This document shows positions 16,904 through 25,652 of a DNA stretch of 64,000 nt, in pieces. The notes beneath the pieces were generated by a model, which was not told the origin of the DNA, searched no databases, and saw nothing but the letters and a program-made list of their open reading frames with translations. The DNA comes from Candidatus Competibacteraceae bacterium (GTDB lineage Bacteria; Pseudomonadota; Gammaproteobacteria; Competibacterales; Competibacteraceae), in assembly GCA_016713505.1 (NCBI GenBank), contig JADJPA010000001.1, forward strand, positions 1,612,001 through 1,676,000, written 5' to 3'. The position numbers and the translations under genes were made by a program. The stretch's first letter is position 1, and every line of letters starts with the position of its first letter.

Positions 16904-19597
16904 TCAGGCCAAAGGCAAAATCACATGAATGATCCCCGGATCGTCCGGCGAGGTTTGGAACTTGAAGTTCAGCGCGCGGTTGAGCCTCAGCATGGCTTCA
17001 TTCTCGCGCAACACTTCACCGTACAGCTCCTTGATCCCCATTTTTTTAGCATAATCGATGATATAGCGCATCAGCATCGGTCCCAAACCCATTCCGATCA
17101 TGGCGCGATCGACGAGGATGGCGTATTCGGCCTTCTCCAGGTTCGGATCCGCATTGCAGCGCACCGCGCCCCAAATCTTGCCCTTACCCGGCAAGCTGTT
17201 GGGTTCGGTGACGATAAAGGCCATTTCCCGCTCGTAATCGAGTTGGGTCAACCGCGCCGCCATCTCGTGCGGCAACTCGCGGATCGGCTGAAAAAAACGC
17301 ATCCGAACATCTTCGGCGGGCATGCGTTTGACCAAACTCTGAAGCTCTGGCTCGTCTTCAGGTAAGATCGGTCGAATCAGAAAAGAGCGACCGTCGGGCA
17401 GGGCGTAAACCCGTTCCAGTTGCTTCGGATACGGCGAAATCGCCAGTCGTTGGATCGCCGGCGGCGCTGACGCTTCGATCAGGATGTTGGCGTCCAGCGT
17501 CAGCACGCCGCGGGCATCGGCCCAGATCGGATTGATCTCCATTTCGACGACTTCCGCCAGATCGATCACCATTTGCGAGACCTTGATCAAGGTCAGCGCC
17601 ACGGCGCTCATATCGACCGGCCGCCCGCGATTGGTGCTGAGGCGGCGATACAGGCGGGTTCGGGACATCAGATCGCGCGCCAAGTGCATGTTCAACGGCG
17701 GCAAGGCATAGGCGATGTCGTCGATCACGCCGGCTTCGGTACCGCCGTGACCGAAGAAGATGACGGGTCCAAAGCGACGGCCGGTGCGGATCCCGACCAT
17801 CAGCTCGTAAACGCCGTGCCGGGATTGCATCGGTTGCACCGCAAACCCATCGATGACCGCCTCGGGCGCTAGATCCCGCACTCGTTTCAGCATCTCGGTG
17901 GCGGCCAACAGCACTTCGAGCGGGTTTTTGAGATTGAAGGCCACGCCGCCGACATCGGATTTATGCGCGATATCAGGCGAGAGAATTTTGAGCGCCACCG
18001 GTCCGTCGATCTCCGCGACCAAGTCGGTGGCCGCCTCGGGCGTGGAGGCAAAATGCAGCGGTGCGACCGGAATTTCGTAAGCGCTCAGGATCTGGCTGGT
18101 TTCATAGGCATTCAAGCGACGGCGGCCGGCGGTCAAGGCGATTTGGATGATGCGGCGCGCGGTTTCGGTATCGGGGGTGAATTCCTCAGGAATCGAGGGC
18201 GGCGTTTCCATCAGCAATTCTTGATTGTGCCGGTGCTCGGCCAAGCGCAGGAACGCTTCCACCGCCTCACCGGGCGCCTCATAACTGGGCAGATGAACCT
18301 CCTTGAACAGATTGCGCGCCGGCTCGGCAATCGATTCTCCGACCCAGCAGGCCATGATCAAACGCCGGCTCTTGGCGCGCTCGATCACCACCTTGGCATT
18401 CTGTAGCGACCGTTCGTCCGAGGTCGGCGCATGAATCACCAGCACGCCATCGGTTCCCGGTTCTCGCAGCAACAAATCCAGCGCCTTGCCATATTGCTCG
18501 GGGCTGGCCAAGTCGCCCAGATCGATCGGATTTTCGATGGGATAACCGGGGCGGCAATCCTCCGCCAGCCGCGTCCGCGCAGCCTCGCTGAGTTCGGCCA
18601 GCCGGCCGTTGTGCCGCAGCAAGCTGTCGCTGGTCAGCAGCGCGAGACTGTAGCTATTGCTGAGGATGGCCAGCCGGTTGTTGTAAACCGGCTTGGCGGT
18701 GGCCAGCGTTTCGGCGGCGCCGAACAGTTGCTCGATATTGTTGACCCGCAGAATGCCGGCGCGCTGAAACACGGCGTCATACACGGCGTCTTCCAGCGCG
18801 CCGGTTCGAAAATCGCGGGGCTTGAGCACGATGACCGGCTTGACCCGGGCGGCGGCGCGGGCGGCCGATACGAACTTCCGGCGGTTGCGGGTATATTCCA
18901 TGTAGATCAAAATGGCCCGCGTATTGTTATCCCGCAGCAGATAATCGAGCAGATCGCCCAAATCCACATCCCAGCGCATCCCGAGCGAGATCGCATGGGA
19001 GAAACCGATGTTCCGACTGGCGGCCCAGTCGATCACACTGCGCATGATCGCCGTCGATTGGCACAGCAGCGCCAGCCCCCCCGCCAATGGACGGGTGGGA
19101 TTGAGGCTGGCGTTGACGCTGGCCGACGGCACCGCGTAACCGAGGTGATCCGGCCCGATGACGCGCAGCAGATAAGGTTTGGCGGCTTCTAGAATCTTTT
19201 GCTTCAGGGTGTCGCTTCCGTCTGGAGATTGGTCCGGCGTTGCTTGCTCAAGCCGCGCCGCCTGAGCATCGCGATGGGTTTGCAGGGCTTCTCGCGTCAG
19301 CAGCAACACGGCCTTGGTTCCACGCTGACCCAATTCGCCGATCAGGCCTGGCGCTTCCGCCAGCGGAGTGGTCAGAATAGCCAGTTCCGGCACGACCGGC
19401 AGGCTGGCGATGTTCTGATAGGCCAGCACGCCGGAAACCGATTGACGGTCGGGGTTCACCGGCATCACCGGACCCTTGAAACCACCCTCGATCAGGTTGA
19501 ATTGCACGGCGGCATCGAAACTACCCGCTTGCTGGCTGCGGCCGACGACCGCAATGGAGCGAGGCTTGAACAAATATTCAAGATTACGAATGGTCAT
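16904..19597 (-). CDS. Pat-type protein lysine acetyltransferase (acyl-CoA synthetase-like plus GNAT domain)
   Basis: An 897-residue fusion. It starts MTIRNLEYLFKPRSIAVVGR, a CoA-binding Rossmann domain of the NDP-forming acyl-CoA synthetase type, followed by the succinyl-CoA-ligase-like flavodoxin domain, an ATP-grasp-like domain (GPVALKILSPDIAHKSDVGGV near residue 545) and a GNAT domain over the last 160 residues (LIRPILPEDEPEL, GLGPMLMRYIIDYAKKMGI). This order is that of E. coli PatZ/YfiQ and Salmonella Pat, which acetylate and silence acetyl-CoA synthetase. The divergent neighbour is an acetate-CoA ligase, which supports that role. A true ADP-forming synthetase activity is less likely, but not excluded. 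Confidence 0.9.
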   Translation of the reverse strand: MTIRNLEYLFKPRSIAVVGRSQQAGSFDAAVQFNLIEGGFKGPVMPVNPDRQSVSGVLAYQNIASLPVVPELAILTTPLAEAPGLIGELGQRGTKAVLLLTREALQTHRDAQAARLEQATPDQSPDGSDTLKQKILEAAKPYLLRVIGPDHLGYAVPSASVNASLNPTRPLAGGLALLCQSTAIMRSVIDWAASRNIGFSHAISLGMRWDVDLGDLLDYLLRDNNTRAILIYMEYTRNRRKFVSAARAAARVKPVIVLKPRDFRTGALEDAVYDAVFQRAGILRVNNIEQLFGAAETLATAKPVYNNRLAILSNSYSLALLTSDSLLRHNGRLAELSEAARTRLAEDCRPGYPIENPIDLGDLASPEQYGKALDLLLREPGTDGVLVIHAPTSDERSLQNAKVVIERAKSRRLIMACWVGESIAEPARNLFKEVHLPSYEAPGEAVEAFLRLAEHRHNQELLMETPPSIPEEFTPDTETARRIIQIALTAGRRRLNAYETSQILSAYEIPVAPLHFASTPEAATDLVAEIDGPVALKILSPDIAHKSDVGGVAFNLKNPLEVLLAATEMLKRVRDLAPEAVIDGFAVQPMQSRHGVYELMVGIRTGRRFGPVIFFGHGGTEAGVIDDIAYALPPLNMHLARDLMSRTRLYRRLSTNRGRPVDMSAVALTLIKVSQMVIDLAEVVEMEINPIWADARGVLTLDANILIEASAPPAIQRLAISPYPKQLERVYALPDGRSFLIRPILPEDEPELQSLVKRMPAEDVRMRFFQPIRELPHEMAARLTQLDYEREMAFIVTEPNSLPGKGKIWGAVRCNADPNLEKAEYAILVDRAMIGMGLGPMLMRYIIDYAKKMGIKELYGEVLRENEAMLRLNRALNFKFQTSPDDPGIIHVILPLA

Positions 19598-19772
19598 GAG
19601 GGCGTCTCAGCGCTGGTCATCGCTAAAGCAGGTCGGAAAATCGGATGGGGCTTGATTATGGTAACGCGATTCAGACAGCAACGGATCGACCTTGCTAATG
19701 CCCACGCTGTTTTTATGATTTTTCTTTACAATTTCGACCGCTTTCCTTTCATTAAAAAATACTGGAGTCCGC

Positions 19773-21536
19773 ATGATCGGGACGACGATTGGCAAACTGA
19801 TAGAATCGGGCGAACCCAAGCCACAGCTCGCCGACTATGCGCCAGCCCGCGCCGATTTTTCCTGGGCGGCGGCGCGCGCCGAACTGGCCGGCTTGCCCGA
19901 CGGCGGTTTGAACATCGCCTGGGAGGCGGTGGATCGCCAGGTCCAGGTGGGTCGAGGCGATGCGACCGCGTTGATCTGGCTAGGCAAAAACGGCGAGCGC
20001 CAAACCATCAGCTACGCCGAACTCAGCCGCCTGAGCAATCGCTTCGCCAACCTCCTGGACCGACTGGGCGTTTGCAAGGGCGACCGGATTTGCGCGCTGG
20101 CCGGACGCATTCCAGAGCTTTTCGTCACCGCGCTGGGAACCTTGAAAGCCGGCGCGGTGTTCTGCCCGTTGTTTTCCGCGTTTGGCCCCGATCCGATTCG
20201 CGTGCGTTTGCGCAAAAGCCAGGCGCGGGTGTTGGTCACCACTGCCGCATTGTACGAGCGCAAGGTGCGGGCGCTGCGCGGCGATTTGCCTGCGCTGGAG
20301 CGGGTATTGCTGACCGATGGGATCGGAAACGAAGCCGGAGCGGATTCGCTTCAGGCGCTGTTGGCGGTGGAGGCGGAGCAGCGCCCCCCGCCCCGCACCT
20401 TGCCGGAGGATAGGGCGCTGCTGCACTTTACCAGCGGTACGACCGGCGCGCCTAAAGGCGCAATCCACGTCCATGACGCCATCGTCGCCCATCGCCTGAC
20501 CGGACGGCTGGCGCTCGACCTGCGCCCCGGCGATGTCTACTGGTGTACCGCCGATCCAGGCTGGGTCACCGGGGTTTCTTACGGCATCATCGCGCCGCTG
20601 GCCAACGGCGCGACGCTGGTGGTGGATGAGGCGGAATTCGACGCCCGCCGCTGGTACGGCATTCTGGAACGGGAACGGGTCAACGTCTGGTATACCGCCC
20701 CGACCGCCATTCGCATGTTGATGAAAGCCGGCGTCGAAGCCGTGCGGGGACACGATCTCAGCGCGCTACGGTTCGCGGCCAGCGTCGGCGAACCGCTGAA
20801 TCCCGAAGGCGTGCTCTGGGGGCAGGCGGTTTTGGGCCAACCGTTTCACGACACCTGGTGGCAGACGGAAACCGGCGCCATCATGATCGCCAACTATCGC
20901 AGTCAGAACGTGCGGCCGGGTTCCATGGGCCGGCCGCTGCCGGGCATTGAGGCGGCCATCGTCCGGCGACGCCTCGATGGCGGCGTGGACCGGTTGGGGC
21001 CAGGCGAAGAAGGCGAACTGGCGCTGCGGGCCGGCTGGCCTTCGCTGTTTCGCGGCTACTTGAACGATGAAGACCGCTATCAAGCTTGTTTCGCGGACGG
21101 CTGGTATCTGAGCGGCGATTTAGCCACCCGAGACGCCGAGGGCTATTTCTGGTTCCTCGGGCGGTCCGATGATGTGATCAAAACCGCCGGCCATCTGATC
21201 GGTCCCTTTGAGGTGGAAAGCGCTTTGTTGGAGCATCCGGCGGTCGCCGAAGCCGGCATGATCGGCAAACCAGATGCGGTCGCCGGCGAAATCATCAAGG
21301 CGTTCGTGGCGCTCAAACCCGATCATGCCCCTAGCGATGCGCTGCGCAAGGAACTGATCGGCTTCGCCCGGATTCGATTGGGGCCGACAGTGGCCCCGCG
21401 CGAACTGGAATTCATGGCCGATCTGCCTAAAACCCGCAGCGGCAAGATCATGCGCCGGCTGTTGCGCGCTCGGGAACTGGGCTTGCCCGAGGGCGATCTG
21501 TCGACTCTGGAAAGCGGCGGCACCGAGGAAAATTGA
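19773..21536 (+). CDS. AMP-forming acetate-CoA ligase (AcsA-like)
   Basis: A 587-residue member of the ANL superfamily that activates acetate or a similar short acid with ATP and CoA. The ATP-phosphate loop TSGTTGAPKG is at residues 220-229, the DTWWQTETGA A5 motif and YLSGDLATRDAEGYFWFLGR A7/A8 region follow, and the C-terminal PKTRSGK motif holds the catalytic lysine at about residue 558. That lysine is the residue that Pat enzymes acetylate in acetyl-CoA synthetases. It starts at ATG 19773, divergent from the Pat gene, and an acyl carrier protein gene follows 200 bases later. Acetate is the likeliest substrate, but propionate or another acid is possible. Confidence 0.85.
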   Translation: MIGTTIGKLIESGEPKPQLADYAPARADFSWAAARAELAGLPDGGLNIAWEAVDRQVQVGRGDATALIWLGKNGERQTISYAELSRLSNRFANLLDRLGVCKGDRICALAGRIPELFVTALGTLKAGAVFCPLFSAFGPDPIRVRLRKSQARVLVTTAALYERKVRALRGDLPALERVLLTDGIGNEAGADSLQALLAVEAEQRPPPRTLPEDRALLHFTSGTTGAPKGAIHVHDAIVAHRLTGRLALDLRPGDVYWCTADPGWVTGVSYGIIAPLANGATLVVDEAEFDARRWYGILERERVNVWYTAPTAIRMLMKAGVEAVRGHDLSALRFAASVGEPLNPEGVLWGQAVLGQPFHDTWWQTETGAIMIANYRSQNVRPGSMGRPLPGIEAAIVRRRLDGGVDRLGPGEEGELALRAGWPSLFRGYLNDEDRYQACFADGWYLSGDLATRDAEGYFWFLGRSDDVIKTAGHLIGPFEVESALLEHPAVAEAGMIGKPDAVAGEIIKAFVALKPDHAPSDALRKELIGFARIRLGPTVAPRELEFMADLPKTRSGKIMRRLLRARELGLPEGDLSTLESGGTEEN

Positions 21537-21735
21537 AGTCGAGACCTTAACTTGATAAATATCGGCAAGACTATTGCATATCATTACAGCAGAAAGCTCA
21601 AGGAATTGCAGCCGACCCAACTTGCTTTTCCAAGCGGGAAATGCCAGAATATGCTGCGACGCAACATAAAGAAGATCTTATAAATTCAAGATTTGAGCTT
21701 ACTGTTAACTGCTTTCAGCAACAAGGAAATGAGCA

Positions 21736-21999
21736 ATGAATGCCAAAAGCCAAGAGCCGATCCGCGAAACGATCTTTCGCGTGCTTAGCGATGTCATCCC
21801 AAATGCCGATACCAAAGCGATCAAGCCTGACATCAGCTTTCACGATCAACTCGAACTGGACTCCATCGACTTCCTGCGACTGATGATGGGTCTGGAAAAA
21901 GAGTTGAATGTGACCATTTTCGATTTTGATTATCCGAAACTGTCCACCCTGAAAGGGTGTGAAAATTACCTGAGCGAGCGTAAGGCAGCCACGGTGTGA
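21736..21999 (+). CDS. Acyl carrier protein, stand-alone
   Basis: An 87-residue acidic helical protein with the phosphopantetheine attachment Ser43 in LELDSIDFLRLM. It is not the fatty-acid synthase AcpP, since DSLDTVE is absent and no fab genes are near. A ribosome site (AAGGAA) precedes the ATG. The position behind an acyl-CoA ligase suggests that it carries an acyl group made or activated nearby, though no dedicated transferase is visible. The partner and product are unknown. Confidence 0.85.
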   Translation: MNAKSQEPIRETIFRVLSDVIPNADTKAIKPDISFHDQLELDSIDFLRLMMGLEKELNVTIFDFDYPKLSTLKGCENYLSERKAATV

Positions 22000-22067
22000 C
22001 CGCATAGGACGCCACAACTCCGACGCGATGGCGCGGCACTTAGCACCGCCGGGTCGGGTGGCCCCTA

Positions 22068-22338
22068 AAAACAAAAAGACCGACCTACGAGGGGCGGTCT
22101 TTGAACTACAGCAGGATTAGGGGGATCGCCTAATCTCAAATTCTAAGCTTGCGCTGTGCATCAAGCATTTTTAGCGCGTTTGCTGGTCTGCACAGCTCTC
22201 CTTTAGTGGTTTTCAGCCGAATTGGGACCCCCTTTCAATTGATTGGATCGTGTGGGCTGTAACCACATTACCCTGATCGAGAGCCGCGCTTTGGGCCGAA
22301 CCGTTTGTTGGTTTTAAAATGCGCTCGGCCCGCACGCC
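22068..22338 (-). ncRNA. Candidate structured small RNA of about 270 nt
   Basis: Within a 540-base gap between convergent genes the minus strand has a consensus TATAAT with a -35 16 bases upstream, no long reading frame, several hairpins, and a strong intrinsic terminator. Going 5' to 3' the hairpins are: a GC-rich foot at about 22320-22338; GCTGTGCA pairing with TGCACAGC over a 28-base loop (about 22153-22196); a GATTAGG/CCTAATC hairpin near 22116-22136; and the terminator stem AAAGACCG/CGGTCTTT followed by TTTTTGTTTTT. A ribosome-like AAAGGAG stands before a 10-codon GTG frame inside it. I see no match to 6S RNA, tmRNA or RNase P signatures. A regulatory RNA or leader peptide attenuator are both possible. 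Confidence 0.5.
22075..22102 (-). terminator. Intrinsic terminator of the candidate RNA
   Basis: An 8-bp perfect stem (AAAGACCG with CGGTCTTT) with a 12-base loop is followed on the minus strand by TTTTTGTTTTTAG. The U-rich tract is only on this strand, so the terminator acts on minus-strand transcription, although it may also help end acyl carrier protein transcripts. Confidence 0.75.
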
Positions 22339-22344
22339 GAACGC

Positions 22345-22372
22345 ATTATAGCAATTACATTTAATCCCGCAA
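22345..22372 (-). promoter_or_regulatory. Sigma-70-type promoter of the candidate RNA
   Basis: TTGCGG (22372-22367) and perfect TATAAT (22350-22345) are separated by 16 bases. The predicted start is near 22338. Confidence 0.55.
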
Positions 22373-22540
22373 CTTTTTCATGGCGGCTCCTCGTCCCACC
22401 GTCATTGCGTCGCTTTATTGTTATCGAAAAACACTCTTCTCGTCCCGAAAATAGTAGCAATGGATAATTGGCGAAATCTTGGTGCGGCGCGTCATTTTCT
22501 TGGCTTTTCCGCGCGTGGTCACAAAAAAATGGTGCCGCGC

Positions 22541-23185
22541 TCAGGGTTCTAGCCGCTCCAGCAACCACTGCCTCCCCTCTCGCAGCCGATAGCGTAGCCG
22601 ATCATGCAGCCGGCCGTGGCGGCCTTGCCAAAATTCCAGCATTACGGGCTGCAACCGATAGCCGCCCCAGTGCGCGGGCATGGGGATATTGTCGTCTGGG
22701 TATTGGGCGGCCAATTGTTGGAAACGCTCATCCAGCACTCGGCGGTTGGCCACTACCTGACTCTGCCGCGACGCCAGCGACCCCAAGCGGCTTTCACGGG
22801 GGCGGCTGCGAAAGTAGGCTTCAGATTCTTCTGACGACAGCTTATCGACCGTGCCCTCGACCCGTACCTGCCGCTCCAGTTCCAACCAGAGAAAGACCAA
22901 GGCAGCTCGCGGGTTTTGAGCCAATTGCTGGCCCTTGTCGCTGCGATAGTTCGTAAAGAATACGAACCCTCCGGCGCCACATTCCTTCAGCAACAGCACC
23001 CGTGCGTAGGGCCGGCCGGTTCGGTCGGCGGTAGCCAGGGTCATGGCGTTCGGTTCGGGCAATCGCGCATCGACCGCTGCTTGCAGCCAGCATTGGAACT
23101 GCTTGATAGGATCTGGATCAGCATCGGCTTTGTTCAAGGCGCTCAAAGCGTAGTCATGACGCATTTCAGCAAGGGATTCGCCCAT
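22541..23185 (-). CDS. pdxH: Pyridoxamine 5'-phosphate oxidase
   Basis: A 214-residue FMN enzyme making pyridoxal phosphate. I use ATG 23185 (MGESLAEMRHDYALSALNKAD) because the family starts here, although the frame is open to 23356. Conserved segments are NAMTLATADRTGRPYARVLLLK, FVFFTNYRSDKGQQL, LERQVRVEGTVDKLS, FRSRPRESRLGSLASRQS and WGGYRLQPVMLEFWQGR with the ending RLHDRLRYR. Full length relative to E. coli PdxH (218). No operon partner is visible. Confidence 0.95.
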   Translation of the reverse strand: MGESLAEMRHDYALSALNKADADPDPIKQFQCWLQAAVDARLPEPNAMTLATADRTGRPYARVLLLKECGAGGFVFFTNYRSDKGQQLAQNPRAALVFLWLELERQVRVEGTVDKLSSEESEAYFRSRPRESRLGSLASRQSQVVANRRVLDERFQQLAAQYPDDNIPMPAHWGGYRLQPVMLEFWQGRHGRLHDRLRYRLREGRQWLLERLEP

Positions 23186-23400
23186 GAGATGGATAAGCTC
23201 CTGCGGTGGACTATGAATTTGAGGTATCCTGAGCCGCTTTTCAGCATCGCATTCATCGTCTTCAAGCGACCCACCATTGTCGGTTGGTAAGCTAGCAAAC
23301 GCCCAACAGAGGACGATGGCGTTGACGCCAGAATTTTCGCGCCAAGGAACACTCATCTCAAGTCGCTGTGCCCGCTTCTCTGGGCCAAGGAGTCACCGAC

Positions 23401-23592
23401 ATGGCCAACAAGCAACTTCGCAACTCGCAACCGGGCCGACTGGTCCCGGCAACCGCTGCTTACAACGAAGCGGGCGGACGGGCTTGCCGAGTGGACCCCG
23501 AGGCCGCGCTGGCCCAGTATGCCGCTACCGGTTGTTTGAATACGACTTTTTACGCCGGTGCGGCAACCCAAGTCATCACGCTTTTATTATAG
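23401..23592 (+). pseudogene. 5' stub of a TROVE/Ro60-family gene
   Basis: A 63-codon frame with a correct TROVE-protein opening: MANKQLRNSQPGRLVPATAA then NEAGGRACRVDPEAALAQYA, then ATGCLNTTFYAGAATQ. Bacterial TROVE (Ro60/Rsr) proteins are about 500 residues and bind Y RNAs; here the frame ends after the first helix of the ring and no continuation is found in the next 50 bases before the radical SAM gene. The remainder was probably lost by deletion. The start has no strong ribosome site. Confidence 0.6.
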
Positions 23593-23641
23593 ATAGAGTG
23601 CGGGTTTATGATCCGCGCTCCATTATTCTTTCCGATCACTC

Positions 23642-25162
23642 ATGCCGTCCATTCTGCTTTCAACCCTGAACGCCCGCTATTTCCATTCCTCTCTGGGGTT
23701 GCGTTATCTGTTGGCCAACATGGGAGCGTTGCAAGCGGATACCGCCATTCGGGAATTCATCATCAATCAGCGTCCGCTGGATATCGCCGAGGCGCTATTG
23801 GCCGAATCACCGCGCATCGTCGGCTTTGGGGTTTATCTCTGGAACGTCGCCGAAACCACGCAAACCGTCGCTCTGCTCAAACGGGTGCGGCCGGAGCTTG
23901 TGATCGTAGTGGGCGGACCCGAAGTCAGTTATGAATGGACCGAACAGCCGATCTTCGACCTTGCCGACTACCTGATTGCCGGTCCGGCCGACCTCGCCTT
24001 CGGTCGATTGTGCCAGCGCGTGCTAGCTGGCGAGCCACCCGCCGCGAAGGTGATCGGCGCTGAACCGCCGTTGCTGGAACGGCTGATCCCGCCGTACCGT
24101 TTTTACACTGAGGAGGATATCAGCCGCCGGCTGATCTACGTCGAAGCCTCGCGCGGCTGCCCTTTCAAATGCGAGTTTTGTCTGTCGGCGCTGGACAAAA
24201 CCGCTTGGCCGTTTCCGCTAGCTGCTTTTCTCAACGAAATGCAACAGCTTTACGAACGGGGTGTCCGGCATTTCAAATTCGTGGATCGCACCTTCAACCT
24301 CAACGCCAAAACCGGCGCGCGGATTCTGGATTTCTTTCTGGAACGGCTGGATGAAAAGTTGTTCCTGCATTTCGAGCTGATCCCGGACCATTTGCCGGAC
24401 ACCCTCAAGGAGCGGATCACCCGCTTTCCGCCCGGCGCCTTGCAATTTGAAATCGGGGTGCAAACCTTCAATCCCATCGTGCAGGCGATGATCGGCCGCC
24501 AGCAGGACAACGCCCGAACCGAGACCAACTTGCGCTGGCTGCGCCAGTACACTCAGGCGCATTTGCACGCCGACTTGATCGTCGGCCTACCGGGCGAGGA
24601 CCTGGCCAGCTTTGCCGCCGGCTTCAACCGCTTGGTTGCGCTCGACCCTCATGAAATCCAGGTTGGCATTCTCAAACGGCTGCGCGGCGCGCCTATCGAC
24701 CGGCATACCGGCGATTTCGGTTGCCGCTATAACCCACATCCCCCTTATAACCTGCTGTGTTCGGCGCTGCTGGATTTTGCCACCCTGCGACGGCTGGAGC
24801 GATTTGCCCGCTATTGGGATTTGATCGGCAACTCGGGACGGTTCCGCCACACCCGGGCGCTCTTGCTGGGTGACGACCCGTTTGGGCGCTTTATGGCGCT
24901 GAGCGATCGGCTGTTCGCAACTACCGGGCAAACGCATCAATTCGCTTTGGAACGGTTGTTCGATCTGCTGTATGACGGCTTGACCGAAGCGCTATGCGTT
25001 CATCAAGCCCTAGTGCGCGAAGCCCTGGAAACCGACTATCAAAGAAGCGGCGCAAAGGGTTGTCCGAAATGCCTGCGTTCTCACCCAGCCAACCTCCCCT
25101 CTCAATCTTCCATGCGAGCCACATCAGCCGCCGCGCCAAACCGTCAAGCACGACATCGCTAA
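23642..25162 (+). CDS. B12-binding radical SAM protein (DUF4080 type)
   Basis: A 506-residue protein. Residues 1-130 form a cobalamin-binding-like Rossmann domain (VVGGPEVSYEW), followed by the radical SAM cysteines C173, C177 and C180 in EASRGCPFKCEFC, the QFEIGVQTFNP and DLIVGLPGEDLASF segments of the TIM-barrel, and a C-terminal DUF4080-like region. Such proteins use S-adenosylmethionine radicals, but this subgroup has no assigned reaction. The last 40 residues are serine- and alanine-rich. An intrinsic terminator follows. Confidence 0.88.
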   Translation: MPSILLSTLNARYFHSSLGLRYLLANMGALQADTAIREFIINQRPLDIAEALLAESPRIVGFGVYLWNVAETTQTVALLKRVRPELVIVVGGPEVSYEWTEQPIFDLADYLIAGPADLAFGRLCQRVLAGEPPAAKVIGAEPPLLERLIPPYRFYTEEDISRRLIYVEASRGCPFKCEFCLSALDKTAWPFPLAAFLNEMQQLYERGVRHFKFVDRTFNLNAKTGARILDFFLERLDEKLFLHFELIPDHLPDTLKERITRFPPGALQFEIGVQTFNPIVQAMIGRQQDNARTETNLRWLRQYTQAHLHADLIVGLPGEDLASFAAGFNRLVALDPHEIQVGILKRLRGAPIDRHTGDFGCRYNPHPPYNLLCSALLDFATLRRLERFARYWDLIGNSGRFRHTRALLLGDDPFGRFMALSDRLFATTGQTHQFALERLFDLLYDGLTEALCVHQALVREALETDYQRSGAKGCPKCLRSHPANLPSQSSMRATSAAAPNRQARHR

Positions 25163-25215
25163 GCGCTTGCTCAAACCACTTATTTGATTCAGCACAGTAT
25201 CCTGTTAGCCACTGA

Positions 25216-25236
25216 TGTTGCGCGGCAACATTTTTT
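25216..25236 (+). terminator. Intrinsic terminator after the radical SAM gene
   Basis: TGTTGC-GCG-GCAACA forms a 6-bp stem with a 3-base loop, followed at once by six T residues. Confidence 0.7.
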
Positions 25237-25313
25237 GTTGCAATGCGGGAACAAACGGGGTATGAATAAAACTAATTTCTATGGAGAGAACCTTTCACAG
25301 AGGAATTTGAGCC

Positions 25314-25484
25314 ATGACGAACTCACGCCCAACTCACACTGTGTGCCCGCATTGCAAACGACCGGTCATAGCACAGCCTGATCAACTTCACGCCCAATGC
25401 CCGGAGCACGGACAAATCGTGCCGATGCGCAGCGCCATCGTGAACCCGCCTGTCGGACACGCCATTGCCGCGCAACCGGCATGA
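25314..25484 (+). CDS. Small zinc-ribbon-like protein
   Basis: A 56-residue frame starting MTNSRPTHTVCPHCKRPVIA with GAGG 9 bases before its ATG. Cys-X2-Cys (CPHC) is followed about 14 residues later by CPEHGQ, giving a probable C-C-C-H zinc site. The C-terminal half has no distinctive features. It resembles the small zinc-ribbon mini-proteins of many proteobacteria, but I cannot name the family. It lies between a terminator and kup, so it probably has its own promoter. Confidence 0.6.
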   Translation: MTNSRPTHTVCPHCKRPVIAQPDQLHAQCPEHGQIVPMRSAIVNPPVGHAIAAQPA

Positions 25485-25652
25485 GTGGACCGCATCTCTC
25501 GCGCTAAGCCGTTAAGTACTTGTCCATAAAAGATCGGTTTTATTGATTTCGCCCCGGTCGCATCTTATGATGCACCGCATCATCGTCCGCTCCGGCGATG
25601 GATGCGGGACCGGTCGGCATTCGAATAACAATAAACCGAGAGGACAAGCACG

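Noticed and set aside
22153..22196. Possible tmRNA fragment in the minus-strand RNA region
   Set aside because: GCAAACGCGC looks a little like a tag start, but no tRNA-like ends, tag reading frame or CCA is visible.
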